Assembly: GCA_012931725.1 (NCBI GenBank)
Contig: CM022946.1
Span: 112,493,819-112,557,818 of the forward strand
DNA from: Litsea cubeba
Taxonomy: Eukaryota; Streptophyta; Magnoliopsida; Laurales; Lauraceae
Reading direction: 5' to 3'
Length of the DNA stretch: 64,000 nt
The notes below the pieces were generated by a model, which saw only the letters and a program-made list of their open reading frames with translations, was not told the DNA's origin and searched no databases. Position 1 is the first letter of the stretch, and each line of letters starts with the position of its first letter. Positions 23,364-33,540 of this stretch are shown piece after piece. Both the position numbers and the translations under genes were made by a program.

Positions 23364-24104
23364 GTACAGCGGCGAGTTGCTTAACTTTTGTAGTCGATGT
23401 GCCTCGAAGAGATGTTTGAAGGAGAGCCTGTGACTTGACCAAGAGTCTTTGAGCAGTCTTTCTTTTTGGTATTTGTAGCCTTTTGAGCTTCCAGGGGAAT
23501 TTTATGGTAGTGAAAGGGATCACGTACCATCTCGAGGCAAAGTTTTGAAGATGACATCAGGGATGTGGATTTGGGTTTTGACCTTGTGACCTAACAGGCT
23601 ATATGTGGGAGGTTAGGGGGTCGGGTTTGGTTTTGATCGTGTGACCCAACAAGCTGTATGTGGAATGTTGGGGGGATCAATTTTGGTTTTGATTTTGTGA
23701 CCTAACAGGCTGTATGTGGCAAGTTAGGGGATCAGGTTTTGGTTTTTGGTTTTGGTCTTGTGACCTAACAGGCTGTATGTGGCAAGTTAGGGGACCAGGA
23801 TTTGGTTTGATTTTTGTGGAATGTCAATTTCAAGATTTTGGCTCAATTTGGTAGATGAGGCTGGATGGTTTGATTTTTGGAAGCTCATGGGGCTTGGAAT
23901 TTTCTTTTGTATGGTCCAATCAACTCAAAAGAGGCATGGAACCATTTTTGTATGCTCTTGGTAAGAGGGATTTCTCTTTGACTAAAAGCCCAAAATATTT
24001 TTTTTTTTTTTGTGCCTAGGTGGTCAAACCTGGCTCATATGGGCTAACCCATGGGGCCTTAAGCTTTTGAAATGGCTTAGATCTCATATGGTGTCATTTT
24101 TGTA
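23364..24104. repeat. Noncoding 3' region of A with four tandem repeats
   Basis: Homologous to 3987-4724 in C. The CCTAACAGGCTGTATGTGGCAAGTTAGGGG pattern occurs four times at about 23576-23805. No gene is seen; the remainder is unique DNA shared by A and C. Confidence 0.7.
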
Positions 24105-24383
24105 AAGAATATCCAAAAATATCTCATTTGGATAGAGAATATCTAAGAATATCTTTACTTGGAGAGAATCTCTCATGATCCCTTTATTTTGGGATAGAAT
24201 ATCTCAAGATATCTTTCTTTTGGGAAAGAATCCGTCATAGATTTCTTTTTGGGAGAAAAATCCTTCAAGATATCTTTCTTTTGGGAAAGAATCTTTCTAA
24301 TCTCTTTCTTTTGGTAAGGTTACTAATTAGTAACACTTACCTCTTTCTTCTTTCCTTCTTTGGTTTGCTCTCCTCTATAAAAG
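24105..24383 (+). promoter_or_regulatory. Promoter of the antisense PMD gene in A
   Basis: TATA box TATAAAAG at 24376-24383, 129 bp before the ATG at 24505; the C copy has 128 bp. Upstream, 24105-24300 carries four AATATCT words and GATATC palindromes. One of these is an exact evening element AAAATATCT at 24116-24124. The region between TATA box and ATG is CT-rich and free of upstream ATG codons near the start, which suits a plant 5' UTR. The ATG context is ATCAATGGC. Confidence 0.65.
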
Positions 24384-24504
24384 CAAAGAGAAGGTTGGAT
24401 CTCTTGCTCTTATTACTTTCTTTTGCAATAATCTCAAGAGGGCTTCAAGACCAAAAGTTCTTCTTCTTCAAGATCTTCAAGACTTTTCTTCTTCTTCTCC
24501 ATCA

Positions 24505-27500
24505 ATGGCTTCAAGTAAGTTCTCCCTTTTTTTTTCAAGAAAACTCCATTGTAGGAAAAATAAAGTTCTTTCTTTTTTTTTTTTGTTTCTTTCTTTTCTT
24601 TTCTTCTCTTTTTTTTTCCACGTGTTTGCTTCCCTCTTTTTTTTTTTACACGGTTTTTTTTTCTTTTCTTTTTTTTTTCATGTTTTTTTGTTTTTTTTTT
24701 TGTGTGGGCCGTACGGACAGATCCGTACGGATCTGGCCGTACGGCCACGTGGCCTGTGGGCCACGGCCTGTGGGCCAGCCCTCTCTTTTTCTCTTTTTTT
24801 TTCTTTCCCTCCCTTTTTTTTGAGAGAGTTTCTTTTCTTTCTTTTTTTTTGTTTTCTTTCCCCTCTCTTTTTTTTAGAGAAAGTTTCTTTTCTTTTCTTT
24901 TTTGTTTTCTTTCTCCTCTCTTTTTTTTTAGACAAAGTTTCTTTTCTTTTCTTTTTTGTTTTCTTTCTCCTCTCTTTTTTTTTTGAGAAAGTTTCTTTTC
25001 TTTTTTTTTTTTTGCTCATCATGATAATGCATTTTTTTTTTTTTTTGCAAACCAAGATGTTCATGCATGCCTTTAATTTGTAAATTAAATTTGTAGCAAG
25101 ATGTGATAGCATACCTGAAAGTTTTCGCAAATTTGGGAATTTGGAGCTCGCAGTGATGTTGAGCCCTTCCTGATTTTGCGGAGACTTTGAGGTTTCGAAA
25201 GTTTGGAGTTTCAGAGCTCGCAGCGATGTTGAGCCCATCTTCAAGCTTTCTTATTTCTTTCGGGATAGTTCCTTTTCTTCGGAATTTCCCCGTCATCTTG
25301 TCAAAATTTCGCTAGATTTTTTTTAGCGAGATTCTGTCATTTTGATGTTTGATCTTTTTCTTTTCCATCCTTTTCAGGTGGTTCCTCCAGAGCGAACAAG
25401 GGTAAAGAGCCTGCTACAAGCGTACCTCGTCGATCTTCTAGATCTTCTAATCCGGCCGTTCGGCAGGCTTTTGAGAAGGTCCAGTATGTTGAGAGAAATC
25501 TGGAAGAGTGCGACTCCCTCAACAGAGATGAGATGAGGCAGCGACTGATCACTCTCAAGGGAGAGGAATTCTATAAGATCATGGTAAGCAGTCGTCCATA
25601 GGTGATGGAAGATCAGAGCGTTTTGCCCAAGCCTACCTTCTTCTTTGGCGATGCAGTCCCTGATGACATGACATACCAGAGGAGATGTTTTCAGTTTTCT
25701 TTCATAGCAGATGGTGAGAAGAAGACTGTTGCTACCCGGTCGATGTTTGATCGCACCGTCTCGATTCTGAGCCTTGCCCCCACGTGCCCTAAGAGGGAAG
25801 ATCCTCCAAGCTGGGTGAGAAGGACAAATGTAATCAAGACCGGGGTTTTTGTTGGCGGTTTCTCCTAGATATACGGAGAGGTCGCCTGTTGATATGGACC
25901 TGTTGATGCCATCCAGCGGCTACCAGGGCTCTGATTATCCGTCGGTCGATTTAAGACCGGTGGGCCTTGGTATTTTCAGCGGTGACGGCAGCAATTGGAT
26001 CAAGCCTTTCCGACTTCGTGGCCGTTTTAATGCTGACTCCGAGTGGAAGTCGTGGACTGATCGCGTCCTGCTGATTGGTGGCGCCGTTTTGAAGGAAGCC
26101 GGGATTTTTGATGCGGTCCGCTCCTTTAGGGAGACCGTGATCTTTTCCGACGAGGCCTTCATGGCTATGCTGGAGTCATTCCTCCCACAAACCAATACCT
26201 TCGTTGTGACGAATGGTGAGATTGGTTTTTCTTTGAAGGAGCTGAGCGCCATTACCGGATTGCCCATCCTCGGCAAACTCTATGAGGAGTTTATGCCGAT
26301 TGACAGCGTCCTCGAGGGGCAGTCTGAGGAGTTCAGGCTTCTATACTTTCAGCTCGTCGCCTTCTATGATTTTTTGAAGGAGAAGGGGGGTTTGAAAGTT
26401 AGATCCAGCAGTTGGAAGAGTTTTAGCTCTTCATTCCCCAACTTTTTTGATAGTAGGGAGTCTTCTGATAGCGTGACCCAGGAAGCCGGAGCTCAGGATC
26501 CAAAGAAGATCTTGGCCATGCAAGAAGAGTTGAGAGATTTCTGTGCAAGTACAAACGCCATATGTCCTGACATTGCACTGCGGAGAGATCTCGCTGTTTA
26601 CCTCACTTATTGGCTTGGTGAGGCTGTTTTTGCTGGAGGAGATGGAACGCACATCAGGCCGCATTGTATTTTTCCGGCTTGTCAGATGGCGTTTGGAGAG
26701 CAGCTTGCTTTGGTGCCAGCTCTTTACTGCTACCTGTGTACCGAACTGCAGGCTGCTGCTTTTTTGGTTCGGCTTGGGCTTCCCATGAATAGGGTATTTT
26801 CAGCCCATGTCTTTTATTCGTGGTATGTATACCACTGTCCTGGCTTCCATCGGCTGGGTGCTGCTCAGGATAATGATCCTCTGATGATTCGACTGGCTAA
26901 GGGCAAAGCCGTGTCCGAATCACTTTTGTTTGCCCGCATGAGGATCCGACGGTTCAGGGACGTCGAGATGGGGCAATCTTCAGTGAAGCTTTCTCCGGAG
27001 TTGCGGAAGGAGGCTTTTGATTTTGGTGCCTCCCGAGACTCTACCAGGGCGGGGGTCGGGAAGGCATTATTCCTTGACAAATGCAGAGAGAGAGTGGCTT
27101 TTCAGCATACGTGTCGGCACGATGGTGTACCGTAGACATCTTTTCGTCGACATCCAACCGTATGTACCCTCTCGCTTTGCTTTGCAGCTGGGCTTTTCTC
27201 AAGGCGTTGTTGGAGCGCCTTCAAGCATGGTGAAGCGCTTTGGAGGCTTACAGGACGGGAGAAATGCATGGGCTTTCTATAGTGCTGAAGACACTACAGC
27301 CATGATTTCTTATCCTGTGTTGCTGACTTCCCGGACTGCCGGCTTTGCGAAGTGGTTCGCAGAGAGCTTTTCGGCATATCGGGGGCTTTCCAAGAAGGAG
27401 CTTGATGTGAAGCTGGCATCTGGAAAGGGCCTTGGAAAGTCGGATGGCATCCGGCGAGAGGAAGTTTGGGCCTTCCTTTCTGGAGAGAAGCACAAGATAG

Positions 27501-29289
27501 GCTTTCTCGGTGACCAGGGCGTCATCGGTTCTGAAGCTGTTCGAGAAATACCTGATGAGGCTTTGGAGCAGCTAGAACAGGAGGAAGCCGAACTTGGTGC
27601 TTGGATGCAAGCGGCACAGAGGCAAGCTTCCGTGGAGTCTACTGGCAAGAGCAGACTATCCAGTGAGGAGTCAAGTGGGAAACCTGACTCTGACAGCGGG
27701 GCAGGTTCCTCTAAGAAGCGAGCCCGCAGAGGTAAGAGGAGGAGGAGTCATCATCGCAGCAAGGGGCAGCATGAGGACTCTCCTAACTTGGAAGTTCCTC
27801 TTACTATCAATGAGGATGTGCCAGTGGATGCTGACGAGCCTCCAGAGAAGAGAAGCCGAGAAGAAGAGACCGTCGGTGAAGGTATGATTCTTCCTTTTTC
27901 TCTTTCCATTTCTTTTCATGGGATTTTTTCCATGTTATGATTTGCTTCTTGTTTCTGCTTTTCTTCTTTTTTTTTTTTAGCAGAGGAAGACTTGGTGATG
28001 CCTGAGGTCCCAACCGATGACGTGGTGATGGATCCTGTTGAGGCACCTGAAGAAGAACCGAGGGACTCTGGAGTAAATCCAGAATCTCCAATTGGTACGA
28101 CTTCTTTTGCTTCTCTTTTTTTTTTTTTTGTTTGTGACTCGGTTTGCTAACACATTTTTTTTTGTCAGCTGACTTGCCACAGGGTTCTGATGACTTTGAA
28201 CCATCGATGGACGCAAATGTTGATGATGCTTTCGATGAGTTCATGGAGGAAGAAAGTGTTCCGCCAGTCGTCGAAGAAGGTATTTTGTAGTTATAACTCT
28301 GATAATGATTTTCAAACAGGGTCATATTCATACCTTTTTGTGTTTCCTTTGCAGGTTTTGAAGTGGCAGAGGAGGATCCGTCGCTTCCAGAGCAAGAGAT
28401 GCCAGAGGTTGATCCAGAGGTAGAGATTCCTGGGACCAGCTCTGACAATATTGAGGAGATTCCTCGCGCTGAGATTCCTTCCCGAGCAGGAGCAGCTTCA
28501 GCTGGAAAGAGTTCTTTTGTTACTCTTTCAACAGATGATGATATGAGTAGCCGACCAACGGAGTTGGGCAAATCTTCAGCTGGGCCATCTCTTCTTTTTG
28601 CGAAGAAGGTGGTGGTGCGAGTTCTGAGCTCTTGGATTGAGACTCTCTTTTCTGGGCACTTGGAAGCCGGATTTGGCATGATCCAGCATGTGCAGGAGAT
28701 TCTCAGTGATGCTGAAGAAGCTGGTACGGATGTCACAGGTGCCAGGGCGATCGTTGATAGGATCATTGCACTGGGTGACAAGTGGTTTGAGACCGTGAGC
28801 TTGGCTGATGACCAATTCTTCAAGGAGATGTTCCTGGACCCTGCTGATAAGGCTAAGTCTGACCTGGATGAGGCTACAGAAAGCAAGAAGCAGGCAGTCC
28901 GAAAGAGGAACTTAGAAGAGCTAGCCATCATCAGGCTGACACATGACCTTAACATCCTTGACAGGGAGGTCAATGAGGCCAGGAAACGTCTTGAGCATTT
29001 GCAGGCACAAGTCGCTGCCAAGTGGACTGCCATAATAGAGGCTCGCGACAGGGAGAGTGCTCTGATTCACCAGGTTGCAGATGCCGAACGGGTTCTCAAA
29101 AGGAAGTCTGATGAGGAGGAACAATGGCAAACTGCTCGAGGTAAGCTTCCTGGTGTGAAAGAAGGGGTACAGCCCACTCCAGCATCTCATGGCAGGTTCC
29201 TGAAGAAGCGTGCCTTGGAATCCTTGACGGATGAGGCTAAAAGTTTGCTTGGGGAGCTGAACTCTTGGCTGGAGACCATTTTTGACTGA
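24505..29289 (+). pseudogene. Antisense five-exon PMD-like gene of element A (about 1,222-codon ancestor)
   Basis: Exons: 24505-24514, 25378-27881, 27984-28094, 28169-28279, 28355-29289, all with GT-AG introns whose phases fit. The spliced length is 3671 bases. Two single-base insertions are seen against C (near 25860 and 27052), and removing both gives 3669, exactly 1,223 codons with the stop. Approximate residues: 1-60 Ser/Arg-rich; 270-450 PMD-like core (TNTFVVTNGEIGFSLKEL, ITGLPILGKLYEEFMP, RRDLAVYLTYWLGEAVF); 770-800 basic patch (KKRARRGKRRRSHHR), a likely nuclear signal; 830-930 acidic; 960-1,200 coiled coil (EARKRLEHLQAQVAAK). Damage: TAG at 25599-25601 plus the two frameshifts. Exons 3-5 are intact. 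The gene is transcribed against the element. Its protein role is unknown; plant PMD proteins are linked to silencing and genome stability. Confidence 0.78.
24515..25377 (+). other. Intron 1 of the antisense gene in A, with palindrome island and T-rich repeats
   Basis: Starts GTAAGT and ends TTTTCAG. A GC-rich island at 24707-24780 sits in otherwise T-rich DNA. It stacks the perfect palindromes AGATCCGTACGGATCT (24719-24734), GGCCGTACGGCC (24735-24746) and GGCCACGTGGCC (24743-24754, with a CACGTG G-box). From 24820 to 25015 a unit of about 60 bp, GAGAAAGTTTCTTTTCTTT plus T tract, occurs about four times. Near the 3' end the motif GAGCTCGCAG.GATGTTGAGCCC occurs twice (about 25144 and 25218). 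Intron 1 of C (5162-5784) shares the island and the motif. Confidence 0.7.
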
Positions 29290-30928
29290 GCTCCTGTATA
29301 TCATCCTTCTCTCTTTTCTTTTTTTTTTTGGTACCACTTGTATTTTTTTGGTACTTATTTTTTTGTAGTGCTTGTGAACACTTTCTCTCTTTTTTTTTGG
29401 TACCACATGTATTTTTTGGTACTCTTTTCTTTTTTCTTTTGTTATCCCTACGCTCACTTGAATCTTTTTGTGATAAAAGTAATTGCTAAATGGGATGTTT
29501 TTTTTTTGTTATCCCTACGCTCACTTGAATCTTTTTGTGATAAAAGTAATTGCTAAATGGGATGCTCTTTTTTTTTGTTATCCCTACGCTCACTTGAATC
29601 TTTTTGTGATAAAAGTAATTGCTAAATGGGATGCTCTTTTTTTTTTGTTATCCCTACGCTCACTTGAATCTTTTTGTGATAAAAGTAATTGCTAAATGGG
29701 ATTTGATCAAAAGGTTGTCATTTTGTGAAAATCTTTTGTCAAGTGATTGTTTTGGCATGAAAGCCAAGTTTTTTGTTTGTGGCATGGAAGCCAATTTTGG
29801 ATTGAGAGCCAGCTTTTCTTGTGGCATTGATAGCCGAGTTTTTTTTTTTGTTTGTGGCATCTATAGCCAGTTTTGGTGGCATTGATAGCCAGTTTGTTTT
29901 GTGGCATCTATAGCCGGTTTGTTTTGTTGCATCTATAGCCGTTTTTTTTTTAAATCCAAGTTTTTTTTTGTTTGTGGCATTGATAGCCGGTTTTGGTGGC
30001 ATTGATAGCCAGTTTGTTTTGTGGCATCTATAGCCGGTTTGTGGCATTTATAGCCTGTTTGTGGCATTTATAGCCTGTTTTGATGGCATTTATAGCCGGT
30101 TTGGTTTTCAAAAAATGCAAGTATCGACTAAAAGTCGCCTCCCTGCTGAATGTTCTTGCAAGTATCGATGGAATGTCGCATCCTTGCTCATTCGGTTGCG
30201 AGTATCGATGGAATGTCGCATCCTCGCGGATTTGGGTGCAAGTATCGATGGAATGTCGCATCCTTGCTTTTTAAAAATTTTGGTTTTGCGGGTACTGACT
30301 TGATGTCGTTTCCCCACGATTTTTGAAATTTGTGGTTTTCTCGAACCTTTGGGTTATGGATATCAACTGAAATGTTGCTCTCCACAGTTTTTTAGGTTTT
30401 TTTCGAACCTTTGAAATTTGGGTTGTGGATTTCAACTGAAATGTTGCATCTCCACAGTTTTGGATTTTGCAAGTATCGACGAAATGTCGCTTCCCTGCGA
30501 TTTTGGAAGTGTCGAACGTGGTTCGCTTGCTTCCGATTTGTGCGAGTATCGACTAAGCGTCGCTTCCTCGTGGTTTTTGAAAAACCTCTTTTTTTTTGTT
30601 TAAAGACACGAGGGTCATAAGTTTTGACCTAAAACCACTTTGGCGGTAAAAGGCCCGTGGACTAGGGTGGAAATCCCTGAATCCGGATTTTGTTTCAAAC
30701 CATGAATTTTGGGTTCAAGGGTTGAAAATTTTGGTCAAGTTAGGGAAAGGTTCCTAAACTTGGATTTTTTTTTTGAACAATGAAACGATGAAAGTAAGCA
30801 TTGTTTTAGATATCTAGAAATTTCAACATTTGATATGAAAATTCTAAAAAAGGGTGGGTTTAGCGAGCATATACCTGGAAACCGGTTTTGGCCGTACAGG
30901 CATTGCTCTTACCCAGTTGGGTAAGTCT
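29290..30928. repeat. Noncoding region of A between antisense gene and integrase: three tandem-repeat blocks
   Basis: Block 1 (29439-29705): four copies of a unit of about 68 bp, GTTATCCCTACGCTCACTTG and following; C has one copy, so A was amplified. Block 2 (29770-30105): about a dozen GTGGCATTGATAGCCGGTTTT units. Block 3 (30117-30310): AGTATCGATGGAATGTCGCATCC units, followed by diverged copies to about 30590. The rest to 30928 is unique and shared with C. No gene is seen. Confidence 0.75.
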
Positions 30929-33540
30929 TCAAGGGTAGTACCGCTTTAAGAACTTGCCGTTGATGGGCAGCATACATCTGTCACCTTCCATGTTTAGGAG
31001 TGCATATGCGCCGTTAGAGAAAACCTTGTCGATGACGTAGGGTCCCTCCCATTTTGGCTCAAATTTACCTTTGGACTTGTGAGCGAAGACCATTGGTCTT
31101 TTTACCGCAAGAACCAAGTCACTCTTTTTGTAGGCGCGTTGCCTGACCTTTTTATCGAAAGATCCTGCCATACGTGCTTGGTAAAGTTCAATGCTTTGTT
31201 GAGCTTCGAGCCGTCTCTCATCGAGATTGTCCAGCTCATGGAGCCGCAATTTGACATTGCTTTCTTGAGTCATGTCATTTTGCAAGGATACCCTCAAGGA
31301 AGGAATTTGTACTTCCAAGGGCACGACAGCTTCGCATCCATAGACCAAGGAGAATGGTGTGCTATGGGTTGGTCCTCGAACGGTGGTTCGATAGGCCCAC
31401 AAAGCTTCGGACATTTTGTCGCTCCAGTCTCTTTTGTGATTAGAGACCATTTTTTTGAGGATTTTGCAGAGTGTCTTGTTGAAAGCTTCTGCTAACCCGT
31501 TTGCTGCCGGATTGTATGGAGTCGAAGGACAGCTTTGGATTTTGTATTTGTCGCAGATGCTGTAGAATCGATGATCCCGGAACTGTGGTCCGTTATCATG
31601 GAAGAATCTTTTGGGTATGCCAAAACGACAAATGATGTTGGTGCGTAGGAACTGAAGGACTGATGAGGTCTTCATTTCGTTGAACGCAAATGCTTCTGAC
31701 CACTTGGAGAAGTAATCCGTAGCGGCGAAGATGAAGCGATGACCTTTGCTTGAAGGGGGAGAAATAGGACCTATGATGTCCATACCCCAGGCTTCGAAAG
31801 GCCATGAGATCGCTGTAGGATGTAGCCATTCTGGAGGCATGTGAATGTAATCTCCATGAACTTGGCATTGTTGGCAGCGCTTAGCAAATTTGCATTGCAT
31901 CAGCTACCATGGTAGGCCAGTAATATCCTAACCTTTTTATCTGATCATAGAGCTTAGGTCCAGCCTGATGAGCTCCACAAAGACCAGCATGAACTTCTTT
32001 GAGTGTTTCTTCAGCCTCTTGTTGTGACAAGCAGCGTAGAAGTACTCCGTTGAAGGATTTCCTGTAAAGGATTTTTGAAGGAATATCCAAATGGAAGCTT
32101 GGGGTTCGCCTTTGGATGCTTACCCGTTCTTTTGGATCTTCAGGTAGGATTCCGAACATAATGTAATCAATGAACGGATCCCTCCAGTCGCCAATTGAAG
32201 TTTGAAGGATTGAAATCCGACTTCCGACCACTTGGTGGCATTCAGCAACTGCTTGGTGTGTGTTAAGAGGAGGAAGGATTCTCCTTTCGCACACTGTGAT
32301 TTGCATGTTTTCCCCTTCCTGGATTGCCATGGATGCGGCAAGTCCGGCTAGGGCATCTGCACGTATGTTTTCACCTCTACGAATGTGGGTGATGTGACAG
32401 ATGTCAAACTTTTGCAGAAGTGATTGTGCCTTGTTGTAGTAGGGCAGCAAATTTGGCTTCCTGACTTCAAATTTCTGATTCATCTGGTTGATGATCAGTT
32501 GAGAGTCTCCAAAGACTTCCAGCATGGTGATACCGGATTCGATGGCGAGTTCCAATCCTAAGATCAGAGCTTGATATTCAGCTGCATTGTTTGTGCATGG
32601 TTCCAGTAGCGAGAAAGCGTGTGGAATCATGTATTTGTCGGGGCTAACAAAGAGGATGCCAACTCCCGAGATCAGCTGTCTTTTTTCATTTGTCCTGGTT
32701 GCACCGTCAAAGTACATGTCCCAGGAGGCACTTTGTGAGAAAGTCTCCACATTGTAGACTGGTTCGTCTGGGAGATCATCTCTGAGTGGAGAATCTTTAG
32801 GCAATGGATGCTCTGCGAGGAAGTCCGCTAGAGCTTGCCCTTTGATTGCTTTTTGCGGTACATACCTAATATCAAATTGTGACAGAAGGATGGACCATTT
32901 TTGCCAGTCGAGCATTGAGAGAACCTGCCTTTGTGACAAGGACCTTCAAGAGGTTGACCCTCGAGACTAGGTAGACTGTGTTGGAAAGCAAGTAGTGACG
33001 CAGCTTTTGTACGGCGAACATCACTGCAAGACATTCTTTTTCGACTGGAGAGTAGCGATGCTCTGCACCTACTAGCATGCGGCTGAGGTAATATAGAGCA
33101 GCTTCTTTTCTTTGATCATTTTCTTGCGCAAGCAGAGCTCCCAGAGAGTGATCAAGGGCTCTTGTGTACAAGATGAATGGTTTTCCAGTGGTAGGAGCAG
33201 CTAACACTGGAGGTTTTGTCAGGTATGACTTGATGTCTTGGAAAGCAGCTTCACAGTCAGCATCCCAGACAAAGTTTACACCTTTTTTCATCAACCGGGA
33301 GAATGGACGGCATTTCCCCGAAAGATTGGAGATGAACCGTCTGATGTAAGCCAATCTCCCTTGAAGCCCTTTGAGTTCTCTCAAGGTTCTTGGAGAGGGC
33401 ATTTCTAGAATGGCTTTGACTTTTATGGGGTCAAGCTCTATTCCAGCTTTCCGAACTAAGAATCCGAGGAACTTACCTGACGAGACGCCGAAGAAGCATT
33501 TCAATGGATTCATTCGCAGTTTGTGTTTGCGAAGCCGGAG
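30929..33540 (-). pseudogene. pol: Pol remnant of element A: RT tail, RNase H, second RNase H, integrase
   Basis: The minus-strand reading starts in the RT tail just after the catalytic site (LRLRKHK..MNPLKCFFGV), so YVDD is absent. Then come Ty3 RNase H (about 33200-32950), second RNase H (WDMYFDGATRTNEKRQ about 32720, NNAAEYQAL, GDSQLIINQ), and integrase. The HHCC finger of integrase is about 31990-31850, the core MDIIGPIS, HDNGPQF and NGLAEAFNKTL follow, and a complete C-terminal part ends at the TGA at 30929-30931. Two single-base insertions break the frame (near 32900 and 31890). Integrase is otherwise the best preserved in the window. Confidence 0.88.
33534..33540 (-). other. Internal deletion junction, protease and RT lost in element A
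   Basis: Minus-strand ACTCCGGCTTCGC joins the C-terminal part of gag (SSDEDTYTP) to the RT tail. B has CTCCGGC at both places: about 44747-44753 in gag and about 57443-57449 in RT. A keeps one copy. The deletion thus removed roughly 3.1 kb and used a 7-bp microhomology. Confidence 0.85.

Noticed and set aside
25582..25610. ATGGTAAGCAG, a possible splice donor and extra intron in the antisense gene
   Set aside because: Z and C read straight through this place in frame with conserved residues (MVS..PWV.DDQ), so it is coding.
24505..29289. Host gene trapped between elements
   Set aside because: The same gene, promoter and introns lie at the same internal place in A and C, and in part in Z, so it belongs to the element.
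29439..30310. Regular repeats that might suggest a CRISPR-like array
   Set aside because: Units are direct, adjacent and without unique spacers, in plant retroelement DNA.
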